Positions 35,200 through 46,306 of a stretch of 64,000 nucleotides of DNA are shown one piece after another. Location: assembly GCA_022496185.1 (NCBI GenBank), contig WTXG01000031.1, positions 1 through 64,000 on the forward strand, written 5' to 3'. Made by a program: the position numbers and the translations under genes. Below the pieces are notes generated by a model that was given only the letters and a program-made list of their open reading frames with translations, was not told where the DNA came from and searched no databases. Source of the DNA: Multifurca ochricompacta (Eukaryota; Basidiomycota; Agaricomycetes; Russulales; Russulaceae). How positions within the stretch are numbered: the stretch's first letter is position 1; every line of letters starts with the position of its first letter.

Positions 35200-35700
35200 C
35201 GTAGGAAACGAAACCTCAGCCTCCTCTGCCTTCTTGTCAGTGACACCTGTAATTCATTGGGCTTCCCATTCCTGATAAGGATAACCGGGGATGACCTCTG
35301 TGATGACCGTGTAGAGGTGATCAAGTCGGCAAACCTTAATAAACTTGGACATATCAACTCAACGGACCTGAAGCTTTGAAAGCCGAATAACTTCTTTCCC
35401 AGATCCCTAGACAATGACCTTGCAAATCATGTACCATTTGTGACTGAATGTTTATTGGAATGAACGCAATGCCACTCAACTAGATCTCACTGTCCCCATT
35501 GATCAGTTCTATCCATCAGATACAGCATTGCCTTTTCAGCTGCCACTAGAGTCACAAGTGCCCAATCATAACCCTTCCATGGCTGAGATTGAGACCTCCC
35601 TGCAACCTTTTCCCAGAAAGAGGTCACAGGGGAGGTCACAATCCTGGCTATGGAAGCGCACTTACTGCTCCACCAGCAGCTGAACCACAACATGAACATG
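35200..35700 (+). pseudogene. CRN header relic (copy F)
   Basis: Conceptual reading gives VSDTCNSLGFPFLIRITGDD, KSANLNKLGHINSTDLKL and then a stop in place of the conserved Trp of LxLWKP, followed by KPNNFFP. Further stops follow. The segment equivalent to QFYPSDTALPF is at 35500-35540, and the terminal strand is shortened to QLPLESQVPNHN. No middle or kinase domain follows. It may have lost its 3' half when the copia fragment at 35.9 kb arrived. Confidence 0.65.
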
Positions 35701-35913
35701 TTCTAAAGGCAATAACCCATCTGACAGATAAAACTCACAAAGGGGTGCAGAGTCATCTAGTTGAATCACATTACATTTATTCTCAGGACCATTCAGGTGC
35801 AGATCCTGTACATGACTGGAAATATTGTTGTGTGGGGCATTTCAAGCATCACTTCATCAGATATCAGATAAAATCATGCGAAACTCATTCCTTCTTAGTT
35901 TAGAATACCAGTA

Positions 35914-36922
35914 CAGAGATGCCAAGATAGCGGTCTGACATAATTGTGATCACGCCTGATTGATAAGATCAAAAACGCATTCAATTAATTAGACATGATC
36001 GAGCATGTGATCAAATCAAAATGTATATAAAGGCCAGTTGCTATCGTATTATCGACTGCATCTAAGTCTCTAAGCTAACAAGGTGGAATGAGATAGATAG
36101 TGGTAGTGTAACATCTAAGTAAAAGCCTGCGCCATGCCTGTTCCACAGGTCATGGGCCCTGGTGGGCATCTTGCGCCGTTAATGGCTGCAATACATAATC
36201 TGCGCCTGTAATGGCCGCAACAAAGATTCTCTGCGCCTTTAATGGCTGCAATAAATTTCTGCACCTATACGACTGCAAAATAGATGCTACCAGTCATGTG
36301 CCTTTATGGCTGCACTGTAAAATGCGCCTTTATGGCCGCATTAATGGATTCTAAGAGCCTGGGTCTTTGTTTTGAATTTTGGGTACTAGTTGTCACATTA
36401 AATGCTGGCCATGGCTTCTTTTACAGAAATCATTTACTCAATCCCTCTTCAAAACCCCTCATATCATACCAAATGTTGTCCCAACTTTCCACAGTTGTCC
36501 CCGTCTTCGATGGGTCCAACTACTACATGTGGGCCAGCATCATGAAAGCCTAGCTCATGGCTAATGGCCTTTGGGAGATCACCAATGGCTCTGACCTTCA
36601 TCCTTGTCTCAAGGATACTGCCAACCCCACTGAGGATGAGATCCCACTTCAGAAAGAGTGGGATCACGTTGACAATAGGGCAATTGGCGCTATGGCCCTG
36701 GGGTTGTCCACTTCTATTCAGCATGGCACACCTCTACCGACACTGCTAACGAAATATGGCTGGGTCGTAAAACCAGTAAGTATGGCTCTGTAGGGCCTGC
36801 TGCGATCTTTAGGGACTTCAAAGAAGCCCTAAACTTTCACTTGCACTCTGCCAAGCACCCCTTGCCCCAGATTAACCACCTTGAGGTCGCCTTTGAGCAC
36901 CTTGAGGCCAACAGTGTCGGTA
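35914..36922 (+). mobile_element. Ty1/copia 5' fragment (LTR, leader, gag), + oriented arm
   Basis: Carries an LTR-like outer segment (from AGAGATGCCAAGATAGCGGT), a leader with repeats of the type TGCGCCTTTAATGGC, and gag from 36474 (MLSQLSTVVPVFDGSNYYMW, then WEITNGSD). FDGSNYxxWxxxM and LW(E)I are typical of copia Gag. The gag has a stop at KA*LMANGLW and degenerates by 36800. No protease, integrase or reverse transcriptase remains. Confidence 0.7.
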
Positions 36923-37815
36923 GAGGTGTGTTCACGTCGGATGGCAGTGTATAACCTCAGGGCCGTAGTGCCCATTGCCCTATTGTCAACACGATCCTAC
37001 TCTTTCTGAAGTGAGATCTCATCCTCAGTGGGTTTAGCAGCGCTGTCAGAGCCATTGGTAATCTCCCAAAGGTCATTAGTCATGGGGTAGGCCTTCATGA
37101 TGTTGACCCACATGTGGTATTTGGAGCCATCAAAGACGGGAACAGCAGTGGTAAGCTGGGATGACATTTGTTAAGATTTTGAAGGGTTTTTGAAGTTTCT
37201 TGAAGAGGGTTTGAGTAATTGGTTTCTGTAAAAGAAGCCATGGTCAGCATTGAATGCGACAACTGGTACCCAAAACAAAAAACCAATAACCCAGGCCCTT
37301 TAGAATCCATTAATGCGGCCATAAAGGTGGAGATGGTGAGCTTAGTAGCCTTATGCAGCCTCAAACTGAAGACACATTTTACAGTGCAGCCATAAAGGCG
37401 CATGAACGTTGCGTTCACCAGTAGCATCTATTTTGCAGCCGTATAGGCTCAGAAACTTATTGCAGCCATTAAAGGTGCAAGATGCCCACCAGGGCCTGGG
37501 CCCCACTGGCATGACCTGTGGAACAGGCATGGCGCAGGCTTGTACTTTAGATACTACAATACTACAATCTATCTCACCTTGTTAGATGTGGAGGCTTAGA
37601 TACTTTCAATAGAGTGGTAGCAACTGCTTTATTATAGCAGCTATACAGTGGCTTTCATATACATTCTATGTACTGTATTGGCTACCTAAATTAAACGAAT
37701 GTGATTTGATGATCACATGCCCGATCTTAAGATGTATTATCCTAAGTATATTTTAATCTAATTAATTGGAATAATTGTGAACGCGTTATGTCGGACCGCT
37801 ATCCCGGCATCTCTG
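36915..37815 (-). mobile_element. Ty1/copia 5' fragment, inverted arm
   Basis: Reverse-complement partner of 35914-36745. gag starts at 37167 (MSSQLTTAVPVFDGSKYHMW, then KAYPMTNDLWEITNGSD), without the stop seen in the left arm, and breaks off near 36915. The outer end CAGAGATGCCGGGATAGCGG matches the outer end of the left arm. Arms have diverged clearly, more than the arms at 0-4 kb. Confidence 0.7.
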
Positions 37816-38231
37816 ATTTTTTTTTTTGAAATCGAGTTTATTTTCGCGCTTCAGGGCCGTGCCCAAATCGCGTGGCTACTACCGGTGACTTTCATGAAGC
37901 TTTTTTCTGGTATAACGACGTCACTCAGTCTTGACTTATATTTAACCTTGGAACTATAGGCTCCTGACACCCCAGTCTTGAGCTTTGGCAAGCAAAGTAA
38001 CCACGTGACCTCTGACCGTAACTGCTACTACTACTGCTACCACTGATCGCTATGTTTCTCTCTTTTTGAAGCTTGGGTTAAGTGCATTAATCACAGCGTG
38101 TATACACTTCCACCATTCTTAGAAGAAAAAGCGGAATTCAGTATAGTACAAGAAAAAATAAAAAGAACAGACCAGCGCAAATGCTTTTTGAACTGGGGGG
38201 TTTGCTCGCATTCATTAATAAATAGCGGCAT

Positions 38232-41089
38232 TCACAATGATAATACAAAAATTGATGGTCTACATCCGCCAGTGAAAGGAACTTTAATGACAACAGGTAA
38301 ACAGAAGGCCTCCCCCAACGCAGGGCCAGCACTCAAGGCGGGAGGATGTACGATCGCCGCATTTGTATTGAGGGGTTTAGGGTCCAGTGTCCATGGCGTC
38401 CCCCCTGTGTTCAAGGTTGAGAAAGGGTCGCCCGTAGAGTCGATAACATGGAAAGAGGGAAAAAACACGTACCCAGCACTCCCACGGGCCCGCTTCTGTG
38501 ACCCATCACCCGTCCCTTTCTCTTCTGCGCTCCGCTTTCGTGCCTCGTCCACTTGTCGTTTCTCCATGACCAGATAGGCGTCCAACACCTCTCTCACACT
38601 GGGCCTTGCTCTCGGATCGAATCTCGATAGTTCTTCCCGCAACCTCATCACGTCTTCGCTACCCTCCAACCTGCGAGTCTGATGGTAGTTGTCGAGATAG
38701 TCGAGCATCTTTCCGCAAGACCATCGGTCAGCCATGATGGCGCTGAACTTTGTATCCCGTTCATCTGACGTCCCAACCTCCGGCGCAGTCCAATCTCGAG
38801 TCCCGCAGTACCCTTCAACCGTCGTTTCATCGTCCTCTACGAAAAGGGACAACCCAAAGTCGATAATCCACAGTTGCGCATGTTCTTCATCGTCCTTCTT
38901 GTCAAAGACCACATTATTGGGATTCAGGTCCAGATGAGCGATTTTATGTTCATGCAAAAACGCCACACCCTCCAGGAATTGGATCTGCCACGATACCGGA
39001 TACATATGGGGTTTTTTAATGGGAGGCTTCCAAGGCAAAACCATCACCGTTCCAATTGGGAAGTCAAGAACGCCAAGAAACTCGATTGCACGATTCTGTG
39101 ATGACTTGAGCGTGCTGAGGAATCGCAAGATCAAGAGTTCGTTTGAGTGACCGTCAGAGAGCTTTAACAAAACCTCAGAGGTGTCAGGTGCGATCACCAC
39201 GTGCATTTTCGGCTTGAGCTGCGACCCAAGTCGTGAGCTGCGTGGTCACGAAGAACCGAAAGGTTACGCGCACCTTCATAATGTCCCAATGGTCATATCT
39301 CGAGGAGAGCTTGTACCCAGCAGTCCCAAGAGGTTTTTTCATCAACGGATCTTCAAAGACATTTTTTCTTTTCCGTATTACTGGCATCTCAATAGTCTCA
39401 AGGCGGGCCGCTGCTCGGTTATACTCGCTTGTCGTGAGAACCTCAGGGGGATCCGATTGATAGTCATCGTCGTCGCTCTGCAAACTTATGGTTCCCAATG
39501 ATATTGGCGGATAATGTTCGGTCCTGTGATCCAATTTTTCCAGTGATAATCCATACGAGCCATGGAACAAAGCATTATCCACGAGCACTCTTGAGAGAAG
39601 GTTATACAATCGGAAGATGAATTCAAATGCCAGTTCTGGTCGATGCAGACTGCCGTCTTTCCTGTGGTATACAACCTATAAAATCCCACGCATCAGCCAC
39701 ACATCAATTTATCCATATCGCCTTCTTACCTTCCTTTCCAAAGGATCAGGCTGATACACGTGATATTCATGAAGATACAGAGAGGAGTCAATAAAGATCG
39801 CCACGATGACCACGGGACGGGACGTGTCCTGGCGTAGCGCATTACCCAGTCGGGCCAGGCTTGATGCTTGTAAAATCGTACGAATGCGGTCTGGGTGTCT
39901 GTGCATTTGTACTTTATTTCTCAAAGTGGGGGTCACCTGAATGATCAAATGCGGAAAACGATCGAGCCCCAGACGGAAATCGGTCGTGGCATTGTACCTA
40001 AGTCGCGGGACCAACCCGCTCCGAGGCGCAGCGAACAGAGGTAACGGCAAAGCAGTCCCGCTACCAGATAAAATCAGACAGTACTAACTCCAAAATGAAT
40101 CGGAACTTACATCCCAGTCAGAGCCTCTCTCGAGGGCATATCGGAATCCGCGGCCTCCACAAGCCGGCGAAATGCTCCAGCCAGATCATGGAAGAAAAGG
40201 GCACCGAGATGCCCCACTTTATTGCATTTAAAGTTTTTCTTATTTAGGACCTCCTGACTAGAGAGGATGTGAATGTACTGTCCGGCTTCACTGCTTGTCA
40301 CAACTGGGGCCCCCTCGGGGCCTGATGAAACAAAATAGCGATCGAAAGACTTCCCAAGAGTTTCAGATAAAAGTTTGTTCATTGGCGACTATTCGAAAGC
40401 GAATTCAGTAAGTGGAATCATCGGAAACGATGATGACACTCCACATCTGGCAGGGCCACACGCCGTTGCTTCAAGGCATTTCGGAAATCCTGAAGAAATG
40501 GAGGTATTTCTTTATCAGTGACATTTTCGATCTCGAATGGGTCGATATCCGACGGGCGTATCTCTTGATCTCTCTTTGGTGTAGGGACGGTGAAAGTGAG
40601 CTCTTTGAGATAGGTGGGGTCAAGCAAAACGCCAGGGATGTCCCCTGGGTCATAATTTCCTGTGCCTGCGGAGAAAAAGTGAGGCTGGTAAGCGATCTGT
40701 ATAAATTAATTTTAAAAAAATTTACGAAGTTGCAACTGAGCTACAACGTGAATGCCTTTCGAAGACGACGGCCCATCTGACGGGTAGAGGTCATGAAGGG
40801 TTGCACCATCATCCAGCTCTATCGCGGTGCATTCATTCTCAGGATCGTTCAGGTGTAAGCTCTTCGCATAGCTATCAAGACTATCGTGTGACCTGACGGC
40901 AGAGAAGTCCTTAGGCTTCCAGAGTTTCACGGGAAATCGGGCAAGGCTGCCAAGAGTTTTTGGGCATCTTGTCTTGACCGCCATAGCAAGGTCAGCAACG
41001 AGTTTGTCACCAGTTATTTTTACCAAGAATGGGTATTCCAATACTGCGCAATTGTCATTGATGAAGAGGCAGGAGAGAATGAGAGACAT
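38232..41089 (-). CDS. Full-length CRN-like header / middle domain / kinase protein (copy E)
   Basis: The only apparently intact family member. Header from 41089 (MSLILSCLFINDNCAVLEYP) with VKLWKPKDF and an end KGIHVVAQLQ, the ubiquitin-like Crinkler header pattern. Predicted introns all keep frame: after QLQL (GTAAAT donor), after ALPD (GTGGAG), after LTGM (GTAAGT at about 40109), after LERK (GTAAGA), and after DIMK (GTGCGC). The middle domain has AGQYIHILSSQEV, FFHDLAGAFRRLVEAA and DFRLGLDRFPHLIIQVTPTL; a possible PD-(D/E)XK-like core, but with Gln where copies C and D have Glu. The linker has RKRKNVFEDPLMKK. The kinase has VLLKL, HLDLNPNN (Asn replaces the usual Lys), IIDFG and APE, ending in basic DEARKRSAEEKG and KRARGS, a possible nuclear signal. 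The 3' end near 38460 may contain one more frame-neutral intron. It is 171 bp from, and divergent to, the TFIIF gene. Role inferred: effector- or conflict-type protein. Confidence 0.75.
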
Positions 41090-41260
41090 CTGAGAAGGGA
41101 GAAAAAGAAAAAAGAAAAGTTTGCTAGTGCGAGTGCGATTGTAATCTCAAACTCGAACTCTTTATTATAATTATATAATGTAGATGATGACTAATCAATA
41201 CCTGCCACAAACCAAACAAAGCCAGACAAGACACGACCGAACACACCACACCCGAAACCA

Positions 41261-42480
41261 ATGGATGACATTAACGTTGATGAAGAGAAGAAACCTTTCG
41301 ACTCCCTTGGAGTTCACAATGACGATGACTCGCAACCAGATCCCGATGAACATATTATGCTCGAGTCTGGTCATGGCAGAGTTTGGCTTGTCAAGGTACG
41401 CGCATCACACAAAACTAAAACTACTACTACTACTACTCCTCCTCTCATCTATCTATTCTCTTTCTTCTCTCCCTTCCTCAACTTACACTCAAAGATTCCA
41501 AAATTCTTGATGGAGCGCTGGTCCAAGTTCGACGCCGAAGGCGTGCAGCTCGCCAAGATCCGGATATATGATGTACCTCCTGGTACTCAACCGCGTATCG
41601 TCGTACTCGTACCATCGGATGACGGCGGGGACGACGATATCTATGAGCTCGATATGGTCAATCAGGACGTGCACAATCAAGTCGTCGTCGCGGAGCGCGC
41701 TAAAGCGCCCTCTGGCACCGGCCGCGCACGTACGACAATCATGACGGGGAAAGTGAAACATGAGTGCAATTTGCGCCCGCGCATGACCGGACGGTACGAG
41801 CGTCGTCTCGCCGAACGCGGGGCCGCCGCGAACGAGAGGTCGGTGCGCGTCGGATTGATGGACGGTGCACGTGCTGGGCGTGGCGGCGGGAAAATGCTCA
41901 GTAGTGGCGTTTCGTCCGCGGCAGGTTTCGCGGATCTTACGGTGAGTGATCCCCCACAATCCACATACACTGGTAACATACAATTGTGTGTTGTGTGTGT
42001 ATCCTGGGCCACCAATACATGGGAGGGGCTGATTTTTTTCCATTCTTTGCAGCGCGCGAAGGTCAAACCGTCAAAAGGGCAGTACGAGCGCATGGCTCGT
42101 ATGCCACGGAATCAGTTGCTAGATGCCCTATTTGCTCTATTCCGCGAGCGTGAGCAGTGGCCTATCAAGCTTTTGCGAGAAAGGACGCAACAACCGGAGG
42201 TTTACCTCAAGGAGGTGCTGTCCGAGATCGCGAGTTTGCATCGCAGTGGAGAGCACAATGGTACTTGGGAGCTTATGCCAAGCTTTAAGGGCGACGGAGT
42301 ACGTTATCTATCATTTGCTTTGGTAGCACAGGCTATTGAAATTTCTAACTTCTTGCGTAGATCATGCCAGAGGGAATGTCACAGTTGTACGCGTCACAAC
42401 CATCGCACACGGACGTTTCCATGGATGAGTATGACGAGGAAGATGAGGACGATGATGACATGGAAGAAGTCATGGAATAA
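41261..42480 (+). CDS. TFG2: TFIIF beta subunit (RAP30/Tfg2)
   Basis: General transcription factor subunit that binds RNA polymerase II and recruits it to promoters. Exons: 41261-41395, 41495-41941, 42053-42298 and 42361-42480, with frame kept at each junction. The N-terminal dimerisation region is typical: ESGHGRVWLVK joined to IPKFLMERWSKFDAEGVQLA. The middle has KVKHECNLRPRM-type sequence. The C-terminal winged helix is clear: YERMARMPRNQLLDALFALF, REREQWPIKLLRERTQQPEV and YLKEVLSEIASLHRSGEHNG, then TWELMPSFK. The tail is acidic (DEYDEEDEDDDDMEEVME). Length about 315 residues, within the fungal range. Very likely an essential housekeeping gene. Confidence 0.92.
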
Positions 42481-42967
42481 GACTTGGGCTCTCTCTCTCA
42501 TTTTGCGTTTCACTACATCATGTCTATTCCCCGCTCCACTCACGTAGCCTTGTATTGTAATGTAATCCTAGTCCATTTCATTTTCTGCGAATTTATGGAG
42601 CACTGGCGTTGTAGGCCACTTTGAGACGGCGGACTTCCCCTGAACTCTGAACTGAAAGGATAGATAGGATAAATCGCCTATCTCTGCACTACCAGACTCA
42701 GTACCACTTGGCTGGGATAGTAGCATAGGAAGTGTGATGAAGGAGTGAACATACGACAGCTGGTACTTGCCGCGCCTAGTCTCTCACGCCCCTTTTCGCT
42801 GAGTGGAAAGTAGATCCAGTGTAGGGCTCCCAGAGCTCGTCGTCGTCATCGTCGACCGCGACCGGGTGAGCGCGTCCGTCCAACCCATCCTGATATTTGC
42901 GTTTGTTGCGTTGCGCGCTTTGAGCACCGCCTTACACATTGTTGTTCTCCAGTATCATTCTCTCATC

Positions 42968-45904
42968 ATGGGTAGAAATAGAAAAAAGAAAAATTATTAT
43001 TATTCGTCAGGCTCACTTTTCGCCCTAGGCAATGACGCCAAACCAACAGATCCAGACGATCCCTCCATTTATAAAGGGGGAAATCGCGATGAACATGGAG
43101 ACATAAGAGACATAATTACCAATATCGTGTTCCAGCCTGAATACAGACACCTCTCTCCCGAGGTAAAGTATCCTCACGTTAACCCGCCACATCCAGGTTT
43201 TTTTTTATATATATATATATCATCCCCAGGAGTTGCGCTTTCAGGATCACGGATTCACCGCGGGTTATCCATATTCTTACGAAGTGGGTACACCAGTGCA
43301 TATAGTCTTGGGCGGTATTTACGTAGGCTAATGGTACCTACCCTACCAATCCATACAAAATCGTAGGAGGCGCGCTGGCGTCACTACCTCGACACGGGAC
43401 GCGCCTCGCTCCCCAAATTCGGTGCACAGACTCCAGGGAGCCCGTTCTCGATCTCTGATTCCCCGCAGGATGGTCATCGTTCGAGTTCGAGCCCGCCGCA
43501 AACGCCTAATACGGTGAATGATGAAAAATCGACGACTAGTACATGTTCCCTTTGCGCTGCCAGGCTCACTTTAGATAGTGAACGTCATGGGGCGTATGAG
43601 GCATCTACAGAAGGTGTCGTACCATTATTGGACGAGGTGACACCACGAGGAGCAGGAAAGGGTGAACCCTCCAGGGGCACAGGTAAAAAAAAAAAAACCT
43701 CCTTTCCCCCCATCATCTTGTCACTTACTCGTTCCCTTCTCATTTACTGTGCGATTGAACTCGTTAGCGACACCGTCTCACTACAAAAAGACAAGGAGCA
43801 AGAAAAATCGACAACGTATCCGTCGACTCGAAAAGACCGTCGAGAGTTTATCACACGGGTTGATCCTCGCACTCACCGAACTCAAATCGGGAGCCCTCAA
43901 GCTGGATCCGACGTCCTCCGGAGATCGTCGCGCTCGCCCAGATGGCCTCGACGTTGAATCTGACTTTGGTGATGAAGTTGACGCTTTGTCCATGGCGTTT
44001 ACGAGTTTGAAGACGACGCGAGAAAGCCGGGTGGGTATGTGTACTGAACTGCTAAGAAAAGCAGCGAGTGCTGGCGCTGGTACATCAGTACCGCCTCGGC
44101 AAAGCACAGAGGGGACCCGAGTTGGAACAACAACAACACGCCAATCCCCATCTCTCGAGCCCTTGACGTCCGTTACGGCTTATCCTGGCACTGGCAGCAG
44201 TACTCTCGGGACTTTCGCCCCACCTACTAACTCTCGTACACAGCAACTGGATTTGCCGCTGCCTACCTCACGTACAGACCGGGAACGTGGCACACACTCT
44301 ATATCAAACCGGCTTGAATCGGAATTGCCAGTGATTACTACCAAGACAATGGGAAGTGACAAGTCTCTGTCGACTAGTAATGACCGATCCCCTATCTCTG
44401 GACTACTCGAGCCTATCTTGAGGTTTATGACGTGTCCAGATGTTTTTCAGTTTTTGAAAGAAGCAGAAAATCATGATGGGCTCAAGGGTACACAAATGTC
44501 TGATTTATCCTGGGTATTGGATAATCTTTTCGACATCCACGGCGGGGTAAGTCAATCTCGACCAAGAAGATTGATGTAACCCTCATTTTTTGACGATTAC
44601 GTAGATGATGATACATTGCCTTCGTCAAAGCCTCAAACATATGAACGATATCTCTCAATCATTGGGTTCGAACACATGGTCACAAGATTTAAAATTGATG
44701 CAAGAATTGGACAAGGCTTATTGTAAGAACATTCGCCCTTGTATCAAAACTGACGGCGACTGTGACACCTCAACGAGTATCGCATGGAAAGCATATTGCC
44801 TTGAACTCGTCTTCATCTTCTCCGAGCGATTCCCTAAATCGGCGTCTGTGAATTTCCGAGATCTCGCAGAAGGTTACAAGGGCTTTCTCGATCCGATCAT
44901 TACCACATCATATATCGAAGACTTGAACTCACTCTGGACACAAGTCCACCCAGCACTTTTAGAGGTAAACACACACACACACACACACACACCCTCCCCT
45001 TCCTTCCCCCCCCTCCTCTCCTTTGTTTGAAACTCGGTTTTTCGTTTCTACGTCGAATCTCCGTAGTTGACCCGATATCGGGAAGGTGACTCGTTGGTTT
45101 GAACCCTTCATCGATTATGGCCCAGATTATCACCGCTTGACGCCGTTTTACGACGCCACGATCGCGCTCGGGCATCGCGTGGGAGAACTTCTCTCCCGTC
45201 ATTATGGAACCAAAGGACCAGCCGTCATCTCCCTACAAGTTGATCGCGTGAGTCCAATTTCTCTCTCTCTCTCTCTCTCTCCTCCTCCACAGTCGCGCAC
45301 GTGATATTATTTTCAGACTCACTTCCCTTTTCTTTTCACAGCTACTAGATCGCCTTCGCGCGCAAAGGTCCAAGACGCTGGTGGAGATGCAACTGGAAAT
45401 GGAATCTGTCATGAACGACACCGTCTCGCGTAAATAACTCTTTTTTTTTTTTTTTTGTTTGGACGCGCCGCCGTTCGGCCAATGATGACGCTCATAATTT
45501 TTTATCGTTCAGGTTCAAATTCGGAAGCAGTGTCTTTAAAGAGAGATGATGATGATGACGTGCTGGTGAAACGCGCAAAGGAAGTGACAGGATGGCAAGA
45601 GGTGACGGAGGAGGAGGTTCAATCCTCCTCCGTTCAACAACAAGAACAAGAACTTCGAGATGAATTGGCGTTACACCAAGTTAAAATGATGAAGAGGTAT
45701 CGTCCAAGATTATTACTTTGTCCTGGGACGGCTGCCTCGCAACTTCGTCAAGACGTGTACAGGATTTTAACGCAGATTGGGATAGGGGGGAAGAAGAAGA
45801 AGGAGGAGGAGGAGGAGAGGTGTTCACCTTTGAATGAAAAGGACGTATTCTGGGATGGGATTTTGGTTGGAGGGGGGGGATATCGCTCGCGTCTCTTTGA
45901 TTGA
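42968..45904 (+). CDS. Uncharacterised protein with SPEELR motif and coiled coil
   Basis: Multi-exon gene of unknown function. The N-terminal part reads SLFALGNDAKPTDPDDPSIY, then IVFQPEYRHLSPE joined by a splice to ELRFQDHGFTAGYPYSYE and, after another intron, EARWRHYLDTGRASLPKFGA. SPEELRxQD resembles the GLEBS-adjacent SPEELRLEDY motif of Nup98-type nucleoporins, a weak hint only. A zinc-like CSLCAARL follows. After a polyA-starting intron (GTAAAA at 43683) come a basic coiled coil (RQRIRRLEKTVESL) and a mostly helical body (SGLLEPILRFMTCPDVFQFL; DLAEGYKGFLDPIITTSYIE). The tail is acidic and lysine-rich (RDDDDDVLVKRAKEVTGWQE), ending at 45904. The first exon may contain a 43-nt intron right after the start. 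It converges on the dioxygenase gene. Confidence 0.55.
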
Positions 45905-46306
45905 AAAATAAAAATAAAAAAATTTCAGATTTATTTTTTTCCCATTATTTGGGAGTGTGTGAGATGGGTGGGCTACAGCGCCTATCCCCCCCCCATCCAA
46001 ACATTCAGGCACTCCTCTTTTACTGTACCACTTTGTACTACACATACTGGCGCCAAAGAATGGTTCCAATCTCGCGCTGTCCACACACACACCGCCTAAA
46101 CCTTTCAGTCCTCCACACACTCACAATCCTTTCGCTTCAACTTCACTCCTTTGCAAAAAATAAAAATAAAAAAAACAAAAATGTTATTTTATATATTTAT
46201 ATTTATATAAATGAGTTTAATAAATCAAATCAACTATTTTTTTTTTTTTCTTTTTTTTTTTTCTTTTCTGGTTCGTCAGTTTTGAGTTTCAAGCTTTCTC
46301 CTTCTT

